Shown here: in pieces, positions 33,681 to 41,869 of the stretch
Numbering within the stretch: the stretch's first letter is position 1
Layout of the letters: every line of letters begins with the position of its first letter
The notes under the pieces: generated by a model
Told to the model about the DNA's origin: nothing
The model's database searches: none
Seen by the model: only the letters and a program-made list of their open reading frames with translations
Made by a program: the position numbers and the translations under genes
Assembly (NCBI RefSeq): GCF_042159835.1
Contig: NZ_JBBVGT010000002.1
Coordinates: 1,054,001-1,118,000, forward strand
Direction of reading: 5' to 3'
DNA: 64,000 nt
DNA from: Albibacterium profundi
Lineage (GTDB): Bacteria; Bacteroidota; Bacteroidia; Sphingobacteriales; Sphingobacteriaceae

Positions 33681-34760
33681 TTATTTAATAAAAGGTGGCT
33701 TCACCACAACAGCCCGTACCGGCTTATTACGGATATTAATAAATATGTTTGTACCCTCTTTCGAGAAATCTTTTTTCACGTAACCTAATCCAATCGATTT
33801 GCTCAAAGATGGAGATTGTGTACCCGAAGTAACTCTGCCTATTTGATTCCCTTTTTCGTCTTGGATTTCATAATCATGCCTAGCAATTCCACGATCAAGC
33901 ACCTCAAAGCCAACCAGCTTATTTTTAATACCTTGTTCCTTTTCGTTCTTTAAGTTATCGGAGTTCACAAAATCCTTGGTAAACTTAGTCACCCAGCCCA
34001 GTCCAGCTTCTAATGGCGATGTTGATTCGTCTATATCATTCCCATAAAGACAAAATCCCATTTCCAAGCGCAATGTATCACGAGCACCTAAACCAACAGG
34101 CTTGATATCGAAGTCTTTCCCAGCTTCGAAAACAGCATTCCAAATATGTTCGGCATGTGAATTTTCAAAGTATATTTCAAACCCTCCTGCACCAGTATAA
34201 CCGGTAGCGGAGATCAACACGTTGTCTACTCCTGCAAATACGCCCTTAGCAAACGTATAATAATCCATGGAAGATAGATCAATGTCAGTAAGGGCTTGTA
34301 ATACGCGAACCGATTTTGGTCCCTGAACGGCTAGCAACGACGTTTTATCTGATATATCAACCATTTCTACGTCCTCGGTATTGTGCTTACTAATCCAATC
34401 CCAGTCCTTCTCAATATTGGATGCGTTTACGACAAGCATATATGTTTTTGCATCGATACGATACACCAGTAAATCATCTACAATCCCGCCATCTTCGTTC
34501 GGTAAGTAAGTATATTGGATTTTACCGTCGTATAGTTTCGATGCATCGTTTGAACTTACCCGTTGAATCAAATCGAGTGCTCGGTCACCCTTGAGGATAA
34601 ACTCACCCATATGACTTACGTCAAAAACACCAACCGATTTACGGACAGCTTCATGTTCTGCGTTAATTCCTGAGTATTGCACCGGCATATTATATCCGGC
34701 GAAAGGTACCATTTTAGCCCCGAGCGATACGTGGACGTCGGTTAGTGCAGTATTCTTCAT
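33681..34760 (-). CDS. gcvT: Glycine cleavage system T protein (aminomethyltransferase)
   Basis: GcvT takes the aminomethyl group from lipoylated GcvH and makes 5,10-methylene-THF and ammonia during glycine cleavage. The 359-residue protein shows VPFAGYNMPVQY (about 18-29), FDVSHMGE (about 47-54), GYTGAGGFEIYFE, the LRLEMGFCLYGNDID folate region and the C-terminal barrel (GRVTSGTQSPSLSKSIGLGYV). Length is typical. gcvH and gcvP are not in the window. It is downstream of rnhB with a TACTTTTG element in the 47-nt gap, so it may have its own promoter. Confidence 0.95.
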   Translation of the reverse strand: MKNTALTDVHVSLGAKMVPFAGYNMPVQYSGINAEHEAVRKSVGVFDVSHMGEFILKGDRALDLIQRVSSNDASKLYDGKIQYTYLPNEDGGIVDDLLVYRIDAKTYMLVVNASNIEKDWDWISKHNTEDVEMVDISDKTSLLAVQGPKSVRVLQALTDIDLSSMDYYTFAKGVFAGVDNVLISATGYTGAGGFEIYFENSHAEHIWNAVFEAGKDFDIKPVGLGARDTLRLEMGFCLYGNDIDESTSPLEAGLGWVTKFTKDFVNSDNLKNEKEQGIKNKLVGFEVLDRGIARHDYEIQDEKGNQIGRVTSGTQSPSLSKSIGLGYVKKDFSKEGTNIFINIRNKPVRAVVVKPPFIK

Positions 34761-34785
34761 GTTTTAAAAACGACTTAGATTTTAG

Positions 34786-34793
34786 CAAAAGTA
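34786..34793 (-). promoter_or_regulatory. -7 promoter element TACTTTTG upstream of gcvT
   Basis: On the minus strand TACTTTTG matches TAnnTTTG and lies 25 nt before the gcvT ATG. No glycine riboswitch-like structure fits in the 47-nt gap. Confidence 0.4.
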
Positions 34794-34807
34794 ATCAATT
34801 TTTTGTT

Positions 34808-35407
34808 CTAGCCGAACATTTCCAACTGGACTATTTTTGTGCGAAAACTCTTTCTATGGTATGGGCTCAGGCCATGCTCAGCCACTGCTTGTCGATGTGC
34901 CAGAGTTGCATATCCTTTATTTTGATCCCAGCCATATTGCGGATATTGCATGGCAAGTTCGGTCATGTAATCATCTCGATAAGTCTTCGCTAAGATGGAT
35001 GCAGCAGCAATCGACAAATATTTACCATCTCCTTGCACGACACATTCGTGGGGTATTGCCTTATAAGGCTTAAACCGATTTCCATCAATTATCAAGAATT
35101 CAGCTGAAACTTTAAGAAGATCCACAGCCTTATGCATCGCTAGAAATGAAGCATTTAGTATATTAATTTCATCAATTTCTTCTGGATCGACTTGGGCAAC
35201 GGCGAAGGCTACTGCCTCTCGCTGAATCACTTCACGAAAAGCATAGCGCTGAACCTTGCTCAATTTTTTTGAATCGTTCAACCCGATGTGTTTAAAATCA
35301 GGAGGAAACACAACCGCCGCTGCAAACACTGGGCCAGCCAGACAACCACGTCCTGCCTCATCGCAACCCGCTTCTATATATCTATTTTGAAAAGCTGACA
35401 ATAACAT
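34808..35407 (-). CDS. rnhB: Ribonuclease HII
   Basis: RNase HII cuts the RNA strand of RNA-DNA hybrids and removes single ribonucleotides from DNA. The 199-residue protein carries the hallmark GCDEAGRGCLAGPVFAAAV, with catalytic D16 and E17, and the third Asp in FLIIDGNRF (near residue 107). Length is usual. It starts 7 nt after the polA stop on the same strand, so both are likely one transcript with related roles in removing RNA primers. Confidence 0.96.
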   Translation of the reverse strand: MLLSAFQNRYIEAGCDEAGRGCLAGPVFAAAVVFPPDFKHIGLNDSKKLSKVQRYAFREVIQREAVAFAVAQVDPEEIDEINILNASFLAMHKAVDLLKVSAEFLIIDGNRFKPYKAIPHECVVQGDGKYLSIAAASILAKTYRDDYMTELAMQYPQYGWDQNKGYATLAHRQAVAEHGLSPYHRKSFRTKIVQLEMFG

Positions 35408-35414
35408 ATCTTAA

Positions 35415-38201
35415 TTAATGAGCTTCTAACCAATTCTTCCCTACACCTATCTCAACGACAATCGGCACCTCTGTGTTTATAGCATTTTTCATACGGTTTT
35501 CTACAATGACTTTAAACGTGTCAACCTCATCACGAGGAACGTCGAAAACCAACTCATCATGAACTTGCATCGTCATTCTTCCTTTTAATCTCTTTTCCCA
35601 AATATCCTTCTGAATTTGAATCATTGCAAGTTTGATCATATCGGCTGCAGACCCTTGTATCGGGGCATTGATCCCATTTCGCTCTGCAAAACCGCGCACC
35701 GTCGCATTCTGAGAATTAATGTCACGCAGATAGCGTCTTCGTTTCAATAACGTCTCAACATAACCATTCTCTCTGGCAAAGGCGATTGTATCATTCATAT
35801 ATTGTTTAATCCCAGGGTATTGGATAAAATATTGTTCAATAATGTCCGCGGCTTCGCGACGTGGAATACCCAGATTCTGAGAAAGACCAAAGGCTGACTG
35901 ACCGTATATAATGCCAAAATTGACTGCTTTTGCATTTCTTCTCATCTCAGAAGTAACCGACTCAAGATCTACACCGTAAACTTTAGATGCTGTAGCGGTA
36001 TGGATATCAAGACCTTGAATAAAAGCATCTTTCATGTTCTTATCGCCGCTAATTTCGGCAACTAGACGCAGTTCTATTTGAGAGTAGTCAGCCGCCACAA
36101 TTACATGTTCCCTATCTCTTGGGACGAAGGCGCGTCGCACTTCCCGGCCGCGTGCTGTCTTCACGGGAATATTCTGAAGATTCGGGTTGGTTGAACTGAG
36201 TCGTCCGGTAGCCGCTACAGCCTGATTGAACGAAGTGTGAATGCGTCCTGATTTCTTATTTATAAGTTGAGGAAGCGCATCGACATAGGTGGATTTCAAC
36301 TTCTGCAATTGTCTGAAATTTAAAATATCCTGTACGATATCACTTTTGGGAGCCAAACGTAGTAATACATCTTCGTTGGTTTGATACTGGCCTGTCTTCG
36401 TTTTCTTTGCTTTGGGGTCTAGAGCCAACTTAACGAAAAGAACCTCGCCCAGCTGCTTCGGTGAGGCAATATTAAATTGCACCCCGGCTTTCGAATGTAT
36501 CTCTTCTTCCAACTGCCGGATCTCAATGGTGATGGCTTTCGATATCTCTTCAAGTACTGCCACGTCTAATTGTACACCTTCCTTTTCCATCTCAGCTAAT
36601 ACATAAATCAATGGAAATTCCATCTCATTAGCTAGCAATAAGGTATTTGCGTCTAATAATGGCAACAGAGCTTCTTTTAGCTGAAGTGTAATGTCTGCAT
36701 CTTCACAAGCATATTCACCAGCTATCTCAACCGGGACATCTTTCATATTGCCCTGTTTTTTCCCCTTAGGACCAATTAGGTTCGAAATAGGTATTGTTGA
36801 ATAGCCTAAATAGCTCTCCGCCAAAATATCCATATTGTGACGAGAGTCTGGATCAATCAAGTAATGTGCGAGCATGGTATCAAATAATGGCCCGCACATC
36901 TTTATACCATACCAAGATAGAACCAATATATCATATTTTAGATTTTGTCCAATTTTGGTGATATCGGGATTTTCGAGGATCCCTTTAAATTTATTTAAAA
37001 TTACAAGACATTCTTCTCTTTCCAATGAAAGCGGAATATACCACGCACTTCCAGGTGAAACCGAAAATGAAAGTCCAATAAGATCACAGCAATTTGCATC
37101 TATTCCTGTTGTCTCAGTGTCGAAACAAATCGCCTGCTCCTGACTCAACTGTGTTATGAGAGTGTCAATCTGGCCCGACTCTGTCAAAACCTGATAATCA
37201 TGCTCTGTATTCGATATATTTTTGCCAGGAAGCACAACTGCGGGAGAGGTCTCAGTTTCCGCACCTCCCTGTGGCTGATTAAACATATCAAACTGTTGAC
37301 CTTGCACAGGTTTCGCATCATTCACATTAAAGTCCTCTCCGAAGACTCTCTTACCTAGGGTACGAAACTCTAATTCAGCAAATAGAGGTTCTAGAATTTC
37401 GGCGTCCGGATCTTCTAATTCCAGCCGGTTATCTTCTAACTCAATAGGTACGTCTAAAAGTATAGTGGCCAGTTTCTTCGACAGCAAGCCCTGCTCTGCA
37501 AAGTTTTCAACATTTTCCCGTTGCTTTCCTTTCAGTTGATGGCTATTTGCGATTATGTTTTCAACGCTGCCGTATTCTTTAATCAATTTCTTGGCCGTCT
37601 TTTCTCCGATTCCCGGAATTCCGGGGATATTATCAACAGCGTCCCCCCATAAACCTAGGATATCAATTACCTGCTCAACCCGTTCAACTTCCCATTTATC
37701 AAGTACTTCTTGAACTCCATGAACCTCAGCACCATTCCCCATACGGGCCGGCTTATAAATAAAAATTTTATCCGAAACCAACTGGGCAAAATCTTTATCA
37801 GGCGTCATGCAATACGTTACAAAATCCTCCTTTTCTGCTTTTTTTGCCAATGTTCCGATAATGTCATCCGCTTCGTATCCATCCAAGGTTATGACAGGGA
37901 TATTAAAGCCCTCTAGCAGTCGGTGTATATACGGTATAGCTGCAGAAAGATCTTCGGGCATTGCCTCGCGCTGAGCCTTGTAAGTTTCGAATTCAAGATG
38001 TCGCAACGTTGGCGCAGCTGTATCAAAGACAGCCGCAATATGTGTAGGCTGTTCTTTTTTCAATACCTCTAACAACGTATTGGTAAAACCCATAATAGCC
38101 GATGTGTTTAGACCGGCTGCTGTAAATCGAGGATTTTTACTCAGTGCAAAATGAGCGCGATAAATAAGCGCCATTCCGTCCAATAAAAATAGTTTTTTCA
38201 A
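35415..38201 (-). CDS. polA: DNA polymerase I
   Basis: PolA fills gaps and removes RNA primers during replication and repair. The 928-residue protein has three intact modules. The 5'-3' exonuclease (about 1-300) includes GYEADDIIGTLA and GIPGIGEKTAKKLI. The 3'-5' proofreading exonuclease (about 335-510) includes CFDTETTGID. The polymerase domain has motif A (VAADYSQIELRL), motif B (RRNAKAVNFGIIYGQ) and motif C (QVHDELVFDV). The start is a TTG giving MKKLFLLDGMALIYRAH; no ATG lies between it and the upstream stop. rnhB follows after 7 nt. Confidence 0.97.
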   Translation of the reverse strand: MKKLFLLDGMALIYRAHFALSKNPRFTAAGLNTSAIMGFTNTLLEVLKKEQPTHIAAVFDTAAPTLRHLEFETYKAQREAMPEDLSAAIPYIHRLLEGFNIPVITLDGYEADDIIGTLAKKAEKEDFVTYCMTPDKDFAQLVSDKIFIYKPARMGNGAEVHGVQEVLDKWEVERVEQVIDILGLWGDAVDNIPGIPGIGEKTAKKLIKEYGSVENIIANSHQLKGKQRENVENFAEQGLLSKKLATILLDVPIELEDNRLELEDPDAEILEPLFAELEFRTLGKRVFGEDFNVNDAKPVQGQQFDMFNQPQGGAETETSPAVVLPGKNISNTEHDYQVLTESGQIDTLITQLSQEQAICFDTETTGIDANCCDLIGLSFSVSPGSAWYIPLSLEREECLVILNKFKGILENPDITKIGQNLKYDILVLSWYGIKMCGPLFDTMLAHYLIDPDSRHNMDILAESYLGYSTIPISNLIGPKGKKQGNMKDVPVEIAGEYACEDADITLQLKEALLPLLDANTLLLANEMEFPLIYVLAEMEKEGVQLDVAVLEEISKAITIEIRQLEEEIHSKAGVQFNIASPKQLGEVLFVKLALDPKAKKTKTGQYQTNEDVLLRLAPKSDIVQDILNFRQLQKLKSTYVDALPQLINKKSGRIHTSFNQAVAATGRLSSTNPNLQNIPVKTARGREVRRAFVPRDREHVIVAADYSQIELRLVAEISGDKNMKDAFIQGLDIHTATASKVYGVDLESVTSEMRRNAKAVNFGIIYGQSAFGLSQNLGIPRREAADIIEQYFIQYPGIKQYMNDTIAFARENGYVETLLKRRRYLRDINSQNATVRGFAERNGINAPIQGSAADMIKLAMIQIQKDIWEKRLKGRMTMQVHDELVFDVPRDEVDTFKVIVENRMKNAINTEVPIVVEIGVGKNWLEAH

Positions 38202-38225
38202 AATTATTGATTTTGTAACATCTAA

Positions 38226-39509
38226 TTAAATATACTCCGTTAGGTCAAAGCCTATATCGGTCCTGAAATAACGCCCATTGTAGAAAATACGTCCCGAATC
38301 CGCAGTAGCCTGCTGAAGGGCATCGAAAAGAGTATCCTTCAATGCAGTAACCGCGATTACTCGTCCGCCGTTAGTAACAACCTCACTACCTTTAGCTGTT
38401 GTTCCAGCATGAAATAAAATAGACTCTTTGATATTTTCAAGCCCGTTAATCACCTTTCCTTTTTCATAGTTCCCTGGGTACCCTCCCGAAACTAGCATTA
38501 CCGTCGCCGCGGTCTTTGGCGATAAGATCAATTCCTTTTCTCCCAAGTTTTGCTCGGCGACGCCTACCAGTAAATCTACTAAATCACTTTCAATTCGAGG
38601 AAATACACTCTCTGTTTCGGGGTCACCCATCCTCACATTATACTCGATCAAATAGGGGTTACCGGCCACGTTCATCAAGCCTAGGAATATAAACCCCTTA
38701 TAAGGAATTTCTTCGTTCTTTAAACCTTCAATAGTTGGAACAATGATTCGATCTTCTACCTTTTTTAAAAACTCTTCACTAGCGAAGGGAACTGGCGACA
38801 CCGAACCCATTCCTCCTGTGTTAAGTCCTTCATCATTCTCGCCAATTCGCTTATAATCTTTTGCACTTGGTAATATTTTGTACGAAAGGCCATCCGTTAA
38901 AACAAACACTGAGAGCTCGATACCTTCTAAAAACTGCTCGACAACGACCATGCTACTTGCCTTTCCAAATTTAGAATCAATCAGCATCGACTTTAACTCG
39001 GCTTTAGCCTCTTCATGTGTTTGGCAGATCAGCACCCCTTTTCCCGCCGCCAATCCATCTGCTTTTAGAACTATCGGTAAATCATGCTCCTCCAAATAAG
39101 CCAAGCCTTCATCAATCGTGTCTGCGGTGAAAGTTTTAGAAGACGCCGTGGGGATATTATATTTGTTCATAAATTGCTTAGAGAAATCCTTGCTACCTTC
39201 CAACTGTGCTCCTTCTCGCTGCGGACCTATGATGGCTATCTTAGCTAAATCAGATCGTTCTAAAAAGTAATCATGAATACCGTTCACCAATGGCTCTTCG
39301 GGTCCGACGACAATAAGGTCAATTGCCTCTTTCAATGCAAATGATGCAATTCCGTCAAAGTCATTAACCTGTAAATCAATGTTTTCCCCATATTGCTCTG
39401 TCCCTCCATTGCCCGGTGCTATAAAAATTTGGTCTATCTGATTACTTTGTGCAATTTTCCACGCAAAAGCCGATTCTCTACCCCCGGAACCTAGGATCAA
39501 AATATTCAT
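38226..39509 (-). CDS. purD: Phosphoribosylamine-glycine ligase (GAR synthetase)
   Basis: PurD makes glycinamide ribonucleotide, the second step of purine synthesis. The 427-residue ATP-grasp protein begins MNILILGSGGRESAFAWKI at the ATG at 39509; an upstream in-frame TTG at 39530 would add seven residues without family similarity. Motifs include VGPEEPLVNGI, KADGLAAGKGV, NTGGMGSVSP and EYNVRMGDPE. It is followed 24 nt later by polA on the same strand. A minus-strand TATCTTTG element (39551-39558) lies upstream and may be its promoter. Confidence 0.96.
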   Translation of the reverse strand: MNILILGSGGRESAFAWKIAQSNQIDQIFIAPGNGGTEQYGENIDLQVNDFDGIASFALKEAIDLIVVGPEEPLVNGIHDYFLERSDLAKIAIIGPQREGAQLEGSKDFSKQFMNKYNIPTASSKTFTADTIDEGLAYLEEHDLPIVLKADGLAAGKGVLICQTHEEAKAELKSMLIDSKFGKASSMVVVEQFLEGIELSVFVLTDGLSYKILPSAKDYKRIGENDEGLNTGGMGSVSPVPFASEEFLKKVEDRIIVPTIEGLKNEEIPYKGFIFLGLMNVAGNPYLIEYNVRMGDPETESVFPRIESDLVDLLVGVAEQNLGEKELILSPKTAATVMLVSGGYPGNYEKGKVINGLENIKESILFHAGTTAKGSEVVTNGGRVIAVTALKDTLFDALQQATADSGRIFYNGRYFRTDIGFDLTEYI

Positions 39510-39550
39510 GTTTTTAGTTTTAGCTATCAAAATAATTCCATCTATGATTA

Positions 39551-39558
39551 CAAAGATA
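39551..39558 (-). promoter_or_regulatory. -7 promoter element TATCTTTG upstream of purD
   Basis: On the minus strand TATCTTTG fits TAnnTTTG, 41 nt before the purD ATG. No well-spaced -33 TTG. Confidence 0.4.
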
Positions 39559-39649
39559 TTTTTTTCTAAACAATAACGCTGACAAGATCTTATTTAATTC
39601 GAAACGCTCACCAAAGCCTTAGATAGATACAGCATTAAAATCGTACCTT

Positions 39650-39657
39650 TATCTTTG
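39650..39657 (+). promoter_or_regulatory. -7 promoter element TATCTTTG upstream of the isomerase-reductase pair
   Basis: TATCTTTG fits TAnnTTTG, 46 nt before the ATG at 39704. No well-spaced -33 TTG. The 194-nt intergenic region shared with purD holds nothing else I can recognise. Confidence 0.4.
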
Positions 39658-39703
39658 GCCGACCAACCGGAAAGGATGAGAGATAGCTGACAATTAAACT
39701 TAT

Positions 39704-40468
39704 ATGAAAACACTACAACTCACAGTTAACGACCGAATGGCACTAATTGGTTTCAACAGAGGTAAGTCGAACGCCCTCAACTTTGAAATGCTTCAAGAAT
39801 TTGGTTCTCTTTTAAATAATATCGAACAAGATGAGAGCATTGCCGGCATCATCATCCATGGTAAAGAACGGTTTTTTAGCTCAGGCTTAGACCTGATCGA
39901 ACTATACGATTATGATGAACAACAAATACGTGATTTTTGGAAATTGTTCCTAGAAGTCGTAGAAACATTTGTTTCCTTCAAGAAACCCGCGATAGCCGCC
40001 ATTAATGGCCATAGTCCTGCGGGTGGATGCGTTATTGCATTGTGTTGTGACTATCGAATTATGAACCAAGGTGATTTCATTATCGGGCTAAACGAGATTC
40101 CGGTGGGACTAATTGTTCCAAGCAGTATTTTTTCGCTTTACAGTTTTTGGTTGGGTGAACGAAAAGCTTATCAATATCTTATCGAGGGGAAACTTTTAAG
40201 CCCTGACGAAGCACTGCAAGATAATCTGGTCGACCAAGTTGTTGACTCAACAAGACTTCGCTTAGAAGCTGAAAAAAAGCTTCAGACCTATATCCAATTC
40301 GATGCTAATGCATGGCAACAAAGTAAATTGAACATGCGCAGAGAGATGATTGCAAGTTTCAAGGAAAAGGACGACGAATTGATCAACACCCTCTTAAAAC
40401 AATGGTGGGATCCGTCGACACGATCAATTTTGAAAACAATTATCAATAACCTGACCGAAAAGAAATAA
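39704..40468 (+). CDS. Enoyl-CoA hydratase/isomerase family, delta3-delta2-enoyl-CoA isomerase-like
   Basis: A 254-residue crotonase-fold protein. The oxyanion-hole segments are GKERFFSSGLDL (about 51-62) and INGHSPAGGCVIALCCDYRIM (about 101-121). The second, with SPAGGC and the CDYR motif, is the pattern of mitochondrial-type 3,2-trans-enoyl-CoA isomerases (ECI) rather than classical hydratases, which have Glu at both catalytic positions. Such isomerases shift cis-3 or trans-3 double bonds so that beta-oxidation of unsaturated fatty acids can go on. Its stop overlaps the ATG of the downstream reductase gene by one base, so the pair is translationally coupled. Isomerase activity is inference from motif similarity. 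Confidence 0.8.
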   Translation: MKTLQLTVNDRMALIGFNRGKSNALNFEMLQEFGSLLNNIEQDESIAGIIIHGKERFFSSGLDLIELYDYDEQQIRDFWKLFLEVVETFVSFKKPAIAAINGHSPAGGCVIALCCDYRIMNQGDFIIGLNEIPVGLIVPSSIFSLYSFWLGERKAYQYLIEGKLLSPDEALQDNLVDQVVDSTRLRLEAEKKLQTYIQFDANAWQQSKLNMRREMIASFKEKDDELINTLLKQWWDPSTRSILKTIINNLTEKK

Positions 40469-41355
40469 TGTCACATAACATGAATATTCAAGGTGCTTTA
40501 AAAGCGGATAGTTTGAACGGTAAAACGATCCTTATCACCGGCGGGGGAACCGGCCTAGGTAGAGCCATGGGCGCTTATTTTCTTGAACTAGGCGCAAATC
40601 TGATCATAACAAGCCGTAAATTTGATGTTCTGACGCTTGCTGCCAGAGAAATGGAAGATGCAACCTCCGGTTCTGTGTTGCCAGTGGCCTGCGACGTCCG
40701 CGATTACCAGCAGGTTGACCATTTATTAAAAACAGGTTTGGAAAAATATGGAAAGATAGACGGGTTAATAAATAATGCTGCGGGAAACTTTATATCGCCA
40801 ACCGAACGATTATCAGCAAATGCCTTTTCTACAATCATTGACATTGTGTTGAAAGGAACCGTCAATTGCACCCTAGCATTAGGAAAACATTGGATTAAAG
40901 AAAAGCATAAAGCTTCCGTCTTAAATATTGTAACAACCTATGCATCTACCGGTTCAGCCTATGTCGTTCCTTCCGCTGCGGCTAAAGGAGGTGTATTATC
41001 GTTGACTAAATCGCTCGCTGCTGAATGGGGCAAGTACGGTATACGTCACAATGCCATTGCTCCTGGTTTATTTCCGACAAAGGGCGCTTGGGATCGCTTG
41101 CTCCCCGGCAATTTAGCGGAGAAGTTTAAACCGCAAAACCGTGTCCCACTTAATCGGACAGGCGAACACCAAGAGCTCGCCAACTTAGCAGCCTTCTTAA
41201 TGTCAGACTTCGCAGAATACATCAACGGAGAAACGATTACCATCGATGGAGGTGAGTGGATACAAGGAGCTGGTCAATTCAACGACTTTCGCCATATTAC
41301 AGATGAAATGTGGGACTCACTGGAACAGATGATCAAGAAAACAAATGCAGATTGA
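40468..41355 (+). CDS. SDR family oxidoreductase, 2,4-dienoyl-CoA reductase (DECR)-like
   Basis: A 295-residue short-chain dehydrogenase with the cofactor motif ITGGGTGLGRAMG (about 23-35). Its INNAAGNFISPTERLS stretch (101-116) is the DECR signature. The classical SDR YxxxK is absent; instead Y158 and K173 are 15 residues apart, the spacing known for mitochondrial 2,4-dienoyl-CoA reductase (Tyr199/Lys214 in human DECR1). The following KSLAAEWGKYGIRHN and C-terminal NGETITIDGGEW and FNDF segments also follow DECR1. DECR reduces 2,4-dienoyl-CoA with NADPH in the oxidation of polyunsaturated chains. It is coupled to the isomerase-like gene, which fits one pathway. Confidence 0.85.
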   Translation: MSHNMNIQGALKADSLNGKTILITGGGTGLGRAMGAYFLELGANLIITSRKFDVLTLAAREMEDATSGSVLPVACDVRDYQQVDHLLKTGLEKYGKIDGLINNAAGNFISPTERLSANAFSTIIDIVLKGTVNCTLALGKHWIKEKHKASVLNIVTTYASTGSAYVVPSAAAKGGVLSLTKSLAAEWGKYGIRHNAIAPGLFPTKGAWDRLLPGNLAEKFKPQNRVPLNRTGEHQELANLAAFLMSDFAEYINGETITIDGGEWIQGAGQFNDFRHITDEMWDSLEQMIKKTNAD

Positions 41356-41382
41356 AAATAGCTTTTAATTTTTCTAATTTTG
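41352..41382 (+). promoter_or_regulatory. Promoter of clpS
   Basis: TTG (41352-41354), 20 nt, then TAATTTTG (41375-41382), a good Bacteroidota -33/-7 pair, 20 nt before the clpS ATG. Confidence 0.65.
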
Positions 41383-41402
41383 CACAAAAATCAGTTTAAC
41401 AA

Positions 41403-41687
41403 ATGCCAGAGACAGAAGTTCAAGAAGAGACCTTTACATTAGATGAAATCCTATCCGCTGTTAAAAAAAGTCACCGGCTTATCTTATGGAATGATGAGAC
41501 CAATACATTTGATCACGTCATTCATTGTCTCGTAAAATATTTGGACTACACAGAAACACAGGCTGAGAAAATAGCCTGGACAGTTCACACCAAAGGAAAA
41601 TGTCCGATCCTAGAAGGGTCTTGGACCGAGGTTGAAGTCTACCGCAAGATACTTAAACAGGAAGGCTTGACAGTTACCGTTGAATAG
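41403..41687 (+). CDS. clpS: ATP-dependent Clp protease adaptor ClpS
   Basis: ClpS delivers N-degron substrates to ClpAP/ClpCP. The 94-residue protein has a flexible acidic N-terminus and the ClpS core with LILWNDETNTFDHVIHCL (about 27-44), the pocket residues ND and H contacting the N-degron, and KGKCPILEGSWTEVEVYRKILKQEGL at the C-terminus. In many bacteria the fifth residue after LxxWND varies; here it reads NDETNTF. clpA/clpC is not adjacent. It has its own promoter. The 182 nt to the next gene are AT-rich and show no clear element. Confidence 0.9.
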   Translation: MPETEVQEETFTLDEILSAVKKSHRLILWNDETNTFDHVIHCLVKYLDYTETQAEKIAWTVHTKGKCPILEGSWTEVEVYRKILKQEGLTVTVE

Positions 41688-41869
41688 GCCTCCTAGCTTA
41701 CGTCATCCATTTTCATTCTAATCAATTAGACCATTCGTTGTTCTTTGGAATCTGAGAACACGTAATAATATAGTTACCAAGGCCATACACAAGCTTTTTG
41801 GGTTTACCTTTACCAACAAACAAGCAACATATTTAAATAAGTAATTTATCAAAATCATTTAAACCTTAA

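Noticed and set aside
41688..41869. Hidden small gene or regulatory RNA between clpS and the receptor gene
   Set aside because: AT-rich with no Trp-like leader ORF, hairpin with T-run or TAnnTTTG element that I can support.
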